Shown here: positions 8,693 to 17,143 of the stretch, in pieces
How the letters are laid out: every line of letters begins with the position of its first letter
Numbering within the stretch: the first letter of the stretch is position 1
Assembly (NCBI RefSeq): GCF_004801255.1
Contig: NZ_CP036295.1
Location: 3,186,001-3,250,000 of the forward strand
From: Desulfovibrio desulfuricans
GTDB lineage: Bacteria; Desulfobacterota; Desulfovibrionia; Desulfovibrionales; Desulfovibrionaceae
Direction of reading: 5' to 3'
Length of the DNA: 64,000 nt
Notes under the pieces: model-generated
Seen by the model: only the letters and a program-made list of their open reading frames with translations
The model's database searches: none
Told to the model about the DNA's origin: nothing
Program-made: the position numbers and the translations under genes

Positions 8693-9853
8693 ATGAAGAT
8701 CGTCATCGCTCCCGACTCGTACAAGGAATGCCTGACGGCCCTGCAAGTGGCCGCTTCCATCGAATCCGGCTTCCGCGAGGTTTTTCCTGACGCGGTCTAC
8801 GTCAAGGTTCCTGTGGCCGACGGCGGCGAGGGCACCGTTGAAGCCATGGTCGAAGCCACGGCTGGCCGCCGTGTTTCCGCAACCGTGCGCGGGCCCCTGG
8901 GCAACCCGGTGGAGGCTGTTTACGGTCTGACCGGCGACGGCGCAACCGCCGTCATCGAAATGGCCGCCGCAAGCGGTCTGGGGCTTGTGCCGCCGCAAAA
9001 GCGCAACCCCCTCAACACCACAAGCTACGGCACAGGGCAGCTCATACGCTCGGCGCTGGACGCCGGAGCGCGCAAATTCATTCTGGGCATTGGCGGCAGC
9101 GCCACCAATGAGGGCGGGGCAGGCATGCTTCAGGCCCTGGGCGTGCGCCTGCTGGAAGAAAACGGGCACGAAATCGAACCCACCGGCCTTGGGCTCGGCA
9201 GGCTGGCGCGCATCGACATGTCGGCCTTTGACGCCCGCCTTGCCGACTGCACCATTGACGTGGCCTGCGATGTGGATAACCCCCTGTGCGGTCCACGCGG
9301 CGCGTCGGCCATTTTTGGCCCGCAAAAAGGCGCCGACCCGGAGATGGTGCGGCAGCTCGACGGGTATTTGCAAAATTTTGCGGCCATTGCGCGCCGCGAC
9401 CTTGGCGTGGATATGGCCGACCTGCCCGGCGCGGGCGCGGCCGGAGGCATGGGCGCGGCCATGTACGCTTTTTTGAAGGGGCGGCTGCGCCCCGGCAGCG
9501 AAATCGTTACCGAAGCTGTGGGTCTGGACGCGCATGTGCGCGATGCCGATATCGTTGTCACCGGCGAGGGCCGCATTGACGGCCAGACGGCCTTTGGCAA
9601 AACCCCCGTGGGCGTGGCCCGCGTGGCCAAGCGTCACAACAAGCCTGTGATCGCCATCGGCGGCTCGCTGCGCAACGACGTGGACGCCGTGTTTGCCCAC
9701 GGCATAGATGCCGTTTCAAGCGTGCTGTACCGCCCCTGCACCATTGACGAGGCCCTCACCGAGGGCAACGAAAACCTGCGCATGGCCGCGCGCAACATTG
9801 CCGCCATACTTGCCATGGGTCTTGAGCTTGGCGCAAACGGCGCGGGTAAATAA
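8693..9853 (+). CDS. Glycerate kinase (GarK/GlxK family)
   Basis: A 386-residue protein with AAGGAA before the ATG. It matches type-I bacterial glycerate kinases from end to end: KIVIAPDSYKECLTALQVA at the N terminus, VADGGEGTVEAM, GIGGSATNEGGAGMLQALG and VVTGEGRIDGQTAFGKTPVGVA. It phosphorylates D-glycerate to 2- or 3-phosphoglycerate. In this operon it could salvage glycerate imported by the GntP permease, or act on a related acid. Confidence 0.9.
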   Translation: MKIVIAPDSYKECLTALQVAASIESGFREVFPDAVYVKVPVADGGEGTVEAMVEATAGRRVSATVRGPLGNPVEAVYGLTGDGATAVIEMAAASGLGLVPPQKRNPLNTTSYGTGQLIRSALDAGARKFILGIGGSATNEGGAGMLQALGVRLLEENGHEIEPTGLGLGRLARIDMSAFDARLADCTIDVACDVDNPLCGPRGASAIFGPQKGADPEMVRQLDGYLQNFAAIARRDLGVDMADLPGAGAAGGMGAAMYAFLKGRLRPGSEIVTEAVGLDAHVRDADIVVTGEGRIDGQTAFGKTPVGVARVAKRHNKPVIAIGGSLRNDVDAVFAHGIDAVSSVLYRPCTIDEALTEGNENLRMAARNIAAILAMGLELGANGAGK

Positions 9854-9857
9854 CAGC

Positions 9858-10160
9858 ATGCTTACCGACTACCGCCAGAGCTGGCGCACGCACCCCGGCT
9901 TTAACATCCTCTTTGTCTGCGCCATGGCGGCAGCCTGGGGCATCTACGCCGTGCTGTACGCCGCAGCCCTGCCATGGGCCTCGCAGCAGGCCAATGTGCT
10001 GGTTTTTGTGGTGGCGGCCCTGTGCCTCATATTCATCTTTGTCACCCCGCGTTACGGCTTCAAACCCACGGCGGTGCACTACGCAATCATGGCGGCGACC
10101 TTGCTGCCGTCGTTGCCCAACGGGCAGGAAATCATCCGGCAGAGCGGCCTGCTCTTCTGA
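9858..10160 (+). CDS. Small membrane protein at the end of the sugar-acid operon
   Basis: A 100-residue protein that starts four bases after the glycerate kinase stop, so it is almost certainly co-transcribed. It has a short hydrophilic N terminus (MLTDYRQSWRTHPG) and three predicted hydrophobic segments near residues 15-35, 42-61 and 71-85. There are no recognisable catalytic motifs. No clear Shine-Dalgarno sequence is seen, so translational coupling is possible. Function unknown. Confidence 0.6.
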   Translation: MLTDYRQSWRTHPGFNILFVCAMAAAWGIYAVLYAAALPWASQQANVLVFVVAALCLIFIFVTPRYGFKPTAVHYAIMAATLLPSLPNGQEIIRQSGLLF

Positions 10161-10194
10161 TTTGCGCCGCCCGCATCTGGCGCTGACAGAATGC

Positions 10195-10230
10195 AAAAAC
10201 GGCCGCACAGTAACGTGCGGCCGTTTTTAT
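10195..10230. terminator. Bidirectional rho-independent terminator
   Basis: A 14-bp perfect stem (10195-10208 with 10215-10228) with loop AGTAAC has A5 on one side and T5 on the other. It works for the plus-strand operon and for the minus-strand gene ending at 10278. Confidence 0.93.
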
Positions 10231-10277
10231 CATTACACGCCTGCGGCGGCTGAGCCACGCAAGCGTTCAACGCATGC

Positions 10278-10961
10278 TTACGCCTTTTTGGCGCGCAGGC
10301 CCGCGAAAGCCAGAATCACGCCCAGGGCGATGCCCAGCGCCGCCGCAAACAGCACCTGAAAGTGCGCGGGCAGCATAAAGGTGATGGTGTGCGCGGGTAT
10401 CCAGAAAAAGGGAATGGTCTTTTTGAGCACAAAGCTCCACATGGAGTTCCAGTCGATGCCGCGGAACAGCGAAGCCACGTCGGGCATGGTGCAGAGGCCG
10501 CCGAGCGTGCCGCCGGTGCCCGCTATGTGCAGATCGGTGAGTTTGTGGGTGATCATCAGCACCGGGGCAAACAGCACGTTGATGAGCACGCTGATGGAAA
10601 AAGACATGAGCAGCTTGGCGCCAAAGCTTGTCGGAGCGCCCGAGAGCAGACCCATCTCGTTGAGCAGCTTGAACGTACCCGCGCCGTAAACGGTAAAGGC
10701 AATCTTGATGCCGATGCCGAGAAAGCCCCAGATGACGGCCTTGGGCAAAATGCCGAAGCCAGCCCTGTTATAGCCGCCCGTGGTGATGCGCAGTGCAATG
10801 CACTCGCCAAGCGTCGCCAAAATGGCAAATTTGATAAAACTCATGCCAAAAGGATACTGGGCGGTCAGGCTGATAAAGCCCTCAAGCGCTCCGGGCCCAA
10901 ACCCCAGCCATCCGAACGCCGCCACACAAACGCCAAAAACCACCAAATCCTTTTGCCGCAT
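10278..10961 (-). CDS. Multi-pass membrane protein, possibly Mpv17/PMP22-like
   Basis: A 227-residue hydrophobic protein with about five to six membrane segments. The C-terminal part (WNSMWSFVLKKTIPFFWIP, then HTITFMLPAHFQVLFAAAL) resembles the W-x-P ... F-x-x-P ... V-L-F pattern of the Mpv17/PMP22 family. I base this on pattern memory only. No transport or enzyme motif is visible. It stands alone between two terminator regions on the minus strand. Confidence 0.6.
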   Translation of the reverse strand: MRQKDLVVFGVCVAAFGWLGFGPGALEGFISLTAQYPFGMSFIKFAILATLGECIALRITTGGYNRAGFGILPKAVIWGFLGIGIKIAFTVYGAGTFKLLNEMGLLSGAPTSFGAKLLMSFSISVLINVLFAPVLMITHKLTDLHIAGTGGTLGGLCTMPDVASLFRGIDWNSMWSFVLKKTIPFFWIPAHTITFMLPAHFQVLFAAALGIALGVILAFAGLRAKKA

Positions 10962-11344
10962 ACCCTCTCTCCGTATTCTCGTTGACGCTCAGGGGCTGTT
11001 GACTCAATGAGAAATTTTGTTTCCTGCCAAGGCAGGGAACCTTTTTATGAAAGGCGTGTACTACGTTGGGTACTCAACTGTAATAAAAAGGCGTCCTGAC
11101 GCAAGCAGGGGCAAATGAGCCATAGAGTGAACAGGCCATCGTCGGTTGGTCCCGCGCTGCGCGTTGCCGCCTGCAGCTGGGAAGGATCAGCCATGGCCGC
11201 GCAAACGCGCGGCCAGTCGCATCAGCCGTCAGACGGAGGGGGGAAACCGTCAATACCGGCTGCCGCATACTAGTTGCATTTTGGCTCCGCGTAAACACCC
11301 GGCATGCACAAACTTGCGAGCACGAGGGGGGGGATCAGGCAAAA
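10962..11344. other. 383-bp intergenic region with nested inverted repeats
   Basis: No supported gene. It contains a short hairpin TTCCTGCC-AA-GGCAGGGAA (11021-11039) followed by CCTTTTTA, which looks like a plus-strand terminator although no plus-strand gene precedes it. A second inverted repeat pairs CCTTTTTAT (11040-11048) with ATAAAAAGG (11083-11091). The rest probably holds the promoter of the minus-strand membrane protein gene and the 3' end of the hemW transcript. Confidence 0.45.
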
Positions 11345-12634
11345 TCAGGCGCTGGGCCAACGCACAGGGCGGACTTCGGGGCTGTCCTCCTGCAGCGAGC
11401 CTTGCGGCCCCGCCTCGGCATAAGCCTCTACCGCCTGCGGCTTGAGGCCGCCGGTAAGCGCGGCCTGCCTGAGCACCTCGCGCGTGCGCGCAAACAGGTT
11501 GCTGAGAATGGAATTGGAAACCAGCATGCCGCTGCGGGTCAGCCGCATATAGCCCTGCCGGATGCGTATGAGGGAGTTTTCGTGCAGGGCCTGCACCAGC
11601 CGCTGATGGTCGCGCACAAAGTCGCGCCCGGTCATTTCGCGGTATTCCTTGATGCGCAGCCCGCGCGCCGTGCGCAGACGCAGCATGAGCAGCTCGAGCA
11701 CGCGCGTTTCGGGCGTGAGCTCTTCCACCTCTTGCCCCAGCTTGCCCTCGCGCGTGCGCGCATTCCAGGCGGCCTGACTTGAGGGGTTGGTCCAGCGGCG
11801 GTTGTTGATGGTGGACGTGGCCGAGGGGCCTATGCCCAGATAATCCTGCCCTTCCCAGTAGCCCATATTGTGGCGGCACTGAAAGCCCATGCGGGCGAAG
11901 TTGGAAATTTCATAGTGCAGATAGCCCTGCTGCTCAAGCATGGCCGCGCCTTCCATAAACATGATGTTCTGGTCGCGCTCCGGCGGCAGCGTGAGGCGGC
12001 CTTCCTCCACATCCAGCTCGATGGGGGTGCCCGGCTCAAGCGTCAGCCCGTAGGCGGAAATATGATCGGGCGCCATGCGTATGACATCCTTGAGCGTCTG
12101 CAGCCACTGGCGCACGCTCTGCCCCGGCAGGCCCCACATGAGGTCAAGGTTTATGTTGGCGCAGCCCGCCTCGCGCGCCAGAAAGGCCACATGCAGGCTG
12201 TCCTGCGCCTTGTGCGGACGGCCCAGCAGACGCAGCATGCCCTCGTCCATGCTCTGCACGCCTATGGAGAGCCTGTTGATGCCCGCATCCAGATACTGGG
12301 CCGCGCGGTGGCCGCCGCGCAGCGATTCCGGGTTGGCTTCAAGGGTTACCTCGGCCTTGGGCGCGAGCTTAAAATACTTGCGTATGCGTTCCATGGTCAG
12401 GCCGATGATGCGCGGCGAGAGCAGGCTGGGCGTGCCCCCGCCAAAAAACACCGTCTGCACCTCGCTGCCGCCAAGCTCGTCGCCCCAGTGAGCCAGCTCA
12501 AGAAACATGGTATCCACATAGTCGCGCACAGCCGGAGAGGAGGCCGCATCCACGCCGCGTCCCAGCGGGATGGAATGAAAGGCGCAGTACCGGCAGCGCG
12601 TGGAGCAAAATGGAACATGAACGTACAAAAGCAT
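11345..12634 (-). CDS. hemW: HemW-type radical SAM protein (heme chaperone, formerly HemN-like)
   Basis: A 429-residue protein. The start at 12634 (MLLYVHVPFCSTRC) is chosen because the family begins right before the radical-SAM cluster; the 75-residue upstream extension is rejected. The CSTRCRYC motif (C10, C14, C17) binds the 4Fe-4S cluster, FFGGGTPSLL and the TLEANPES strand complete the SAM core, and CRHNMGYWEGQDYLGIG is the HNxxYW signature that separates HemW from coproporphyrinogen dehydrogenase HemN. HemW inserts heme into respiratory proteins, which suits a cytochrome-rich anaerobe. The C-terminal HemN_C-like domain is present. Confidence 0.88.
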   Translation of the reverse strand: MLLYVHVPFCSTRCRYCAFHSIPLGRGVDAASSPAVRDYVDTMFLELAHWGDELGGSEVQTVFFGGGTPSLLSPRIIGLTMERIRKYFKLAPKAEVTLEANPESLRGGHRAAQYLDAGINRLSIGVQSMDEGMLRLLGRPHKAQDSLHVAFLAREAGCANINLDLMWGLPGQSVRQWLQTLKDVIRMAPDHISAYGLTLEPGTPIELDVEEGRLTLPPERDQNIMFMEGAAMLEQQGYLHYEISNFARMGFQCRHNMGYWEGQDYLGIGPSATSTINNRRWTNPSSQAAWNARTREGKLGQEVEELTPETRVLELLMLRLRTARGLRIKEYREMTGRDFVRDHQRLVQALHENSLIRIRQGYMRLTRSGMLVSNSILSNLFARTREVLRQAALTGGLKPQAVEAYAEAGPQGSLQEDSPEVRPVRWPSA

Positions 12635-12918
12635 AGACAATCCTGTGAGTGACAAAAAAACGACGCCCGATAAGCCCGTAACACCCCGCGAAACAATGAA
12701 AAAGCAGAAGCGCAACAGGCAGGCAACAATCCAGCTCAAAGTGTTGCAAGGAATATGCCCGTACCCGCCTGCCTGCCTGAAATTCCGCCTGCGGGCGGCT
12801 GGCCGCCCTTGGCAAAACGGCCACGCCGAAGTATATTCACCTATTGGAACGCGGCGCAAGCGTCAGGCAACAGCCCCTCGCCCGCCACAGAACCCATGCG
12901 CCGCGCGGGCATCGCACT

Positions 12919-12946
12919 CAGAGCATTTCAGCTTTGAAATACTCTG
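12919..12946. repeat. Imperfect inverted repeat, 12-bp arms
   Basis: CAGAGCATTTCA (12919-12930) is mirrored by TGAAATACTCTG (12935-12946) with a single mismatch and a 4-bp centre. It could be an operator or a dispersed palindromic repeat. Confidence 0.5.
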
Positions 12947-13109
12947 GCGTCTGCTCACGCAGACACCCGCCATGCAGGCGTAAGCGCTGCTTCAGCCGTT
13001 GGCGAGTCTTCGGGCCTTGCGGCAGCCGTTTGCCGCAGAAGCGGCATTACGGATGAAGACAGCTCCGCTATTTATTTGCGCTGTTAAGCGCCGGAACGTG
13101 CGCGCCTTA

Positions 13110-13137
13110 AACGTTGAGAATGCACATTCTCAACGTT
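13110..13137. promoter_or_regulatory. Perfect 28-bp palindrome upstream of pepA
   Basis: AACGTTGAGAATG (13110-13122), CA, then CATTCTCAACGTT (13125-13137). It ends 26 bp before the pepA start codon. No T run follows, so it is either a repressor operator in the 5' leader or an RNA hairpin just before the ribosome site. The cognate factor is unknown. Confidence 0.6.
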
Positions 13138-13163
13138 AATCTGCTCTAGGAGAACGCAACTCT

Positions 13164-14666
13164 ATGGATATACGCTTTCAGAATCTTGGGCCGGAACAAT
13201 GGAAGGGAGATGTTTTGCTGGCTCCCGCCTGCCAGGGCGAGGCCCTGCTTGACCAGTTCCCCGAGCTGGACAAGGTCGCTCCCTGGCTGGTCATAGCCCC
13301 TGCCCTGCGCGACTTCAAGGGCAAACAGGGCGAGCTGGCCCTGCTGCACGGTCACCCCGACCTTGCCGTGCCCCGCGTGCTGGCCGTAGGCCTTGGCCCA
13401 CGTGAAAAAGTAACCACCGACATCATCCGCAAGGCCGTGGCCGCAGCGGTACAGCTGTGCCGCAAGCAGGGCTATACCTCCATGGTGCTGCCCGAACCGG
13501 CGCTGGCAAGGCTGCCAGGGGGCCGCGAGCGGCTGGTTGAAGAATGCGTATGCGCCGCGCTGCTGGCCCTTTACAGCTTTACGGCCCTTAAAAAGGCCGA
13601 CGCCGACGAGCTCCCCGCCCCGCAATGGCTGGCCGTGGCCTTTGACGGGCAGGAAGTGCCCGACGCCGCCCACGCCGCCGCCCGCAGGGGCGAAAACGCC
13701 GCCTGGGCCGTCAGCCTTGCCCGCGACCTGGCCACCACCCCCTCCAATATGCTCTACCCTGACCTGCTGGCCCAGAAGGCCCAGGAGCTGGCGCGCGAAA
13801 AAGGCTTTGCCTGCACCGTGCTTGACGAGACCGAGCTGGAAAAAGAAGGCATGGGCTGCCTGATGGCCGTGGGCCAGGGCTCGGGCCGTCCGCCCCGGCT
13901 CATCGTGCTTGAGCACGCCCCGCAAGGGCACGAGCAGGATAAACCCCTGGTGCTGGTAGGCAAGGGCATCACCTTTGACTCGGGCGGCATCAGCCTCAAG
14001 CCCGCCGCCAACATGCACCAGATGAAGGCCGACATGACCGGCGCGGCCACAGTGCTGGCCACGGTGGCCGCCCTTGCGCAGGAGGACGCGCCCCGCCGCG
14101 TGGTGGGGCTGCTGGCCTGCGCCGAAAACATGCCCGGAGGCCGCGCCGTGCGCCCCGGTGATGTGGTGCGCGCAGCCAACGGCGACACGGTTGAAATTCA
14201 GAATACCGACGCGGAAGGCCGCCTTGCCCTGTGCGATGCGCTGGCCTATGCCCAGAAAAACTGGGTCCCCGCCGCAGTGATAGACATAGCCACGCTCACA
14301 GGGGCCTGCGCAGTTGCCCTGGGAACCCAGCTGGCGGGCCTGTTCAGCGACGACGCCGACCTTGCCGAGCGCATACGCGCGGCTGGCGGCGCTTGCGGCG
14401 AAGAATACTGGCCCCTGCCCCTGTGGAAGCCCTATACGGAAAATCTCAAGAGCGAAGTAGCCGACATCTGCCACATGGGCCCACGCGAAGGCGGCGCCAT
14501 CAATGCCGCGCTCTTTTTGCAACACTTTATTCAGGAGGGCGTGCGCTGGGCGCATCTGGACATAGCTGGCGTAGACTGGGCCGCCAAGGCCACGCCGCTT
14601 GTTCCGGTCGGTCCCACGGCCTTTGGCGCGCGTACGCTGCTCGATCTCGCCAGGGGAGGCGTGTAA
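13164..14666 (+). CDS. pepA: Leucyl aminopeptidase (M17, PepA)
   Basis: A 500-residue cytosolic protein with an AGGAG ribosome site upstream of the ATG. The catalytic domain has the two-zinc ligands and active residues of family M17: VGKGITFDSGGISLKP, MKADMTGAATVLA and the signature NTDAEGRLALCDALAYA, followed by DIATLTGACAVALG. It removes N-terminal residues from peptides and forms hexamers. The stop codon overlaps the start of the next gene by one base, so the two are translationally coupled. Confidence 0.96.
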   Translation: MDIRFQNLGPEQWKGDVLLAPACQGEALLDQFPELDKVAPWLVIAPALRDFKGKQGELALLHGHPDLAVPRVLAVGLGPREKVTTDIIRKAVAAAVQLCRKQGYTSMVLPEPALARLPGGRERLVEECVCAALLALYSFTALKKADADELPAPQWLAVAFDGQEVPDAAHAAARRGENAAWAVSLARDLATTPSNMLYPDLLAQKAQELAREKGFACTVLDETELEKEGMGCLMAVGQGSGRPPRLIVLEHAPQGHEQDKPLVLVGKGITFDSGGISLKPAANMHQMKADMTGAATVLATVAALAQEDAPRRVVGLLACAENMPGGRAVRPGDVVRAANGDTVEIQNTDAEGRLALCDALAYAQKNWVPAAVIDIATLTGACAVALGTQLAGLFSDDADLAERIRAAGGACGEEYWPLPLWKPYTENLKSEVADICHMGPREGGAINAALFLQHFIQEGVRWAHLDIAGVDWAAKATPLVPVGPTAFGARTLLDLARGGV

Positions 14667-16183
14667 TGAAGGTATTTCTCATCGGAGCCGGTCCCGGCGA
14701 TCCGGGCCTGTTGACCCTCAAGGGGCGCGATGCCCTGGCCGCCGCCGATGTGGTGGTGTACGACGCCCTGGCCAACGACAGCCTGCTTTGCCACGCCCGC
14801 CCCGACGCGGAAAAAATCTACGTGGGCAAGGTGGCGGGCAACCACGCCCTGCCGCAGGACCAGATCAACGCCCTGCTGGTGCGCAAGGCCAAGGAAGGCA
14901 AGATAGTGGCCCGCCTCAAGGGCGGCGACCCTTACATCTTTGGTCGCGGCGGCGAAGAGGCCGAAGAGCTTGTGGCCGCTGGCGTGCCTTTTGAAGAAGT
15001 GCCGGGCATCAGCAGCACCATCGCCGCTCCGGCTTACGCGGGCATTCCCGTGACGCACAGGGATTTTTCCTCCTCGGTGACCATCATCACCGGGCACGAA
15101 AACCCCAACAAGCCCGGCTCTGTGCACAACTGGCGCGCCCTGGCAGCCAGCGCCTCCACCCTGGTTTTTGTCATGGGCATGAAAAACCTGCCCGACATCG
15201 CCCGCAATCTGCTTGAAGCCGGCATGGACCCGCAAACTCCCGCCGCCCTTATCTATCGCGGCACCACGCCCTACCAGCGCAGTCTGGTGGACACGCTGGC
15301 GCGCCTGCCGCAGGCGGCTGTGGACGCCAAGTTTACCAACCCTTCGGTTATTCTGGTGGGCAAGGTGGCAGGCCTGCGCGACACTCTTGGCTGGTTTGAA
15401 AAAAAGCCCCTGTACAGCCGCAGCGTGGTTGTCACCCGCGCCCGCGAGCAGGCCAGCGGTCTGGCGCAAAGCCTTGTGGATCTGGGGGCCGAGGTCATCC
15501 AGTGCCCCACCATTGAAATCAGCCCGCTGGCCGACTATGCCGAGCTTGACGCGGCGCTGGCCAGTCTGGCCTCATACGGCTGGGTTATCTTTACCTCGGT
15601 CAACGGCGTAAAGCACTTCTGGCTGCGTCTGGCCAAGGCGGGCAAGGACAGCCGCGCCCTTGGCCAGTGCAAGGTTGCGGCCATCGGCCCCGCCACGGCG
15701 GACGCTCTCGCAGAGCGCGGCATCACCCCCGACTTTATCCCCGAGCGCTACGTGGCCGAGGGCGTGCTTGAAGGCCTGCTGGCCCTTGAGGGCGGCAACG
15801 TGGCCGGCAAGCGCTTTTTACTGCCCCGCGCCGCCAAGGCCCGCGAAGTGCTGCCCGACGAGCTGCGCAAGGCGGGCGCTGTAGTGGACGTTATTGCCGC
15901 GTACGAAACCGTGCCCACCGCCCACAAAAGGGACGATGTGCTTGAGTGCATCAACGCAGGCACGCTGAGCTGCGTGACCTTTGGCTCTTCGTCCACGGTG
16001 GAAAACTTCCTTGCGCTTATCCCTGCGGCGACGCTCAAGGCCCACCCGGAAGTCAAGCTGGCGGCCATTGGCCCTGTCACGGCAGAAACACTGCAAAAGC
16101 ATGGCCTTACATGCAACATCATGCCCATGGATTATACCATTCCGGCACTGGTGGACGCCCTGAAAACGTACTTTGCGAGATAA
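14666..16183 (+). CDS. CobA-HemD fusion: uroporphyrinogen-III C-methyltransferase / uroporphyrinogen-III synthase
   Basis: A 505-residue protein that starts at the A shared with the pepA stop and has AGGGGAGG upstream. Residues 1 to about 245 are a SUMT methyltransferase (FLIGAGPGDPGLLTLKG, VVYDALAN, ARLKGGDPYIFGRGGEE, VPGISS, GIPVTHR). Residues from about 250 to 505 are the HemD synthase (VVTRAREQASGLAQSL, IFTSVNGVKHFW, VAAIGPATADALAERG, TFGSSSTVENF). HemD cyclises hydroxymethylbilane to uroporphyrinogen III, and CobA methylates it to precorrin-2. The fusion steers the tetrapyrrole route toward siroheme, cobalamin and the siroheme-based heme pathway of Desulfovibrio. Confidence 0.95.
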   Translation: MKVFLIGAGPGDPGLLTLKGRDALAAADVVVYDALANDSLLCHARPDAEKIYVGKVAGNHALPQDQINALLVRKAKEGKIVARLKGGDPYIFGRGGEEAEELVAAGVPFEEVPGISSTIAAPAYAGIPVTHRDFSSSVTIITGHENPNKPGSVHNWRALAASASTLVFVMGMKNLPDIARNLLEAGMDPQTPAALIYRGTTPYQRSLVDTLARLPQAAVDAKFTNPSVILVGKVAGLRDTLGWFEKKPLYSRSVVVTRAREQASGLAQSLVDLGAEVIQCPTIEISPLADYAELDAALASLASYGWVIFTSVNGVKHFWLRLAKAGKDSRALGQCKVAAIGPATADALAERGITPDFIPERYVAEGVLEGLLALEGGNVAGKRFLLPRAAKAREVLPDELRKAGAVVDVIAAYETVPTAHKRDDVLECINAGTLSCVTFGSSSTVENFLALIPAATLKAHPEVKLAAIGPVTAETLQKHGLTCNIMPMDYTIPALVDALKTYFAR

Positions 16184-16186
16184 TCA

Positions 16187-16861
16187 ATGCCCCTGAAAAT
16201 TGCCATTCTGGCCTCCGGCAGCGGCACAAACGCCCAGGCCATGATCGACAAGGCCGCCCAGGGCGTGCTTGATGTCAGCATTGCCCTGATCGTCTGCAAC
16301 CGGCCCGGCGCGGGCGTTGTTGCCCGTGCGGAAAAGGCGGGCATTCCCTGCCTGGTGCTGGATCACAAGACCTTTGCCGACCGCGAGGGCTTTGACGCCC
16401 GCATGGTTGAGGCGCTGCGCGAGGTCGGGGCCGAGCTGGTGGTGCTGGCGGGCTATATGCGCCTGCTGACGCCCGTGTTTCTTGAGGCTTTTGCGGGCAG
16501 GGTCATCAACATTCACCCCGCCCTGCTGCCGAGCTTTCCCGGCGTGCACGGCGGCGCGGATGCCGTAAGCTATGGCGTCAAGGTATCAGGCTGCACCGTG
16601 CACTTTGTGGAAGAAAAGGTGGACAGCGGCCCGGTGCTTATTCAGGCTGTTGTGCCGGTCAACGCGGGCGAAAGCGCTGACGACCTCATGAGCCGCATCC
16701 ATGTGATGGAGCACCGCATCTACCCTCAGGCCATACAGTGGCTGGCGCAGGGGCGCATTGAAGTGCAGGAGCGGCAGGTGCACCTCAAGCCAGCCAGCAC
16801 ACCCCGCGCACCGCGCGACGGCGACTGGCTGGTGTGGCCGCCGCTTGAGCAGGGATTCTGA
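16187..16861 (+). CDS. purN: Phosphoribosylglycinamide formyltransferase PurN
   Basis: A 224-residue protein, three bases after the cobA-hemD stop. It has the N-terminal IAILASGSGTNAQAMID phosphate loop, the catalytic NIHPALLPSFPGVHG (Asn-His) and VDSGPVLIQA with the catalytic Asp. It transfers the formyl group of 10-formyl-tetrahydrofolate to GAR in purine synthesis. The C-terminal 25 residues extend a little past the usual domain. A strong terminator follows at once. Confidence 0.95.
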   Translation: MPLKIAILASGSGTNAQAMIDKAAQGVLDVSIALIVCNRPGAGVVARAEKAGIPCLVLDHKTFADREGFDARMVEALREVGAELVVLAGYMRLLTPVFLEAFAGRVINIHPALLPSFPGVHGGADAVSYGVKVSGCTVHFVEEKVDSGPVLIQAVVPVNAGESADDLMSRIHVMEHRIYPQAIQWLAQGRIEVQERQVHLKPASTPRAPRDGDWLVWPPLEQGF

Positions 16862-16890
16862 CCCAAGGTGCGCATAGCGCGAATTATGGA

Positions 16891-16917
16891 GAGACCCCCG
16901 CAAGGGGTCTCTTTTTG
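16891..16917 (+). terminator. Rho-independent terminator of the pepA operon
   Basis: GAGACCCC (16891-16898) pairs with GGGGTCTC (16904-16911) over a 5-nt loop, followed by TTTTTG. Confidence 0.92.
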
Positions 16918-17104
16918 CTGCGGCGGGCCGCCCGGCAAACGCAAAGCATCTGGGGCCACGAGGTACCGTGCAAAAAAATATGGGGCAAACCAGTAAAAAT
17001 GAGTTTTGTAACCGGCCAAGCCCCTGCCGTTGCCAGCTTTGCTGAACAGTTGCCGTGGGATGGCGTGCCGTATTTCCGCCCAGGCAGCCAATCTCACGCC
17101 GCCG

Positions 17105-17131
17105 CTTACATTACTTACAAAACTTACAAAT
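17105..17131 (+). repeat. Three 9-bp direct repeats upstream of the mfrA promoter
   Basis: CTTACATTA, CTTACAAAA and CTTACAAAT run head to tail at 17105, 17114 and 17123. The array ends 12 bp upstream of the putative -35 box. Tandem short repeats in this place are typical of winged-helix response-regulator activators. The factor is unknown. Confidence 0.55.
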
Positions 17132-17143
17132 CTCAGATGACCG

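Larger units (their letters stand above)
12635..13163. other. 529-bp intergenic region with two palindromes
   Basis: It separates divergent hemW and pepA. The short open frames here lack ribosome sites and family features. It holds an imperfect inverted repeat (12919-12946) and a perfect 28-bp palindrome (13110-13137), each listed separately. Confidence 0.6.

Noticed and set aside
12645..12983. 112-residue plus-strand open frame between hemW and pepA
   Set aside because: No ribosome site, biased composition, and it runs through an inverted repeat.
13146..14555. 469-residue minus-strand open frame
   Set aside because: Antisense shadow of pepA.
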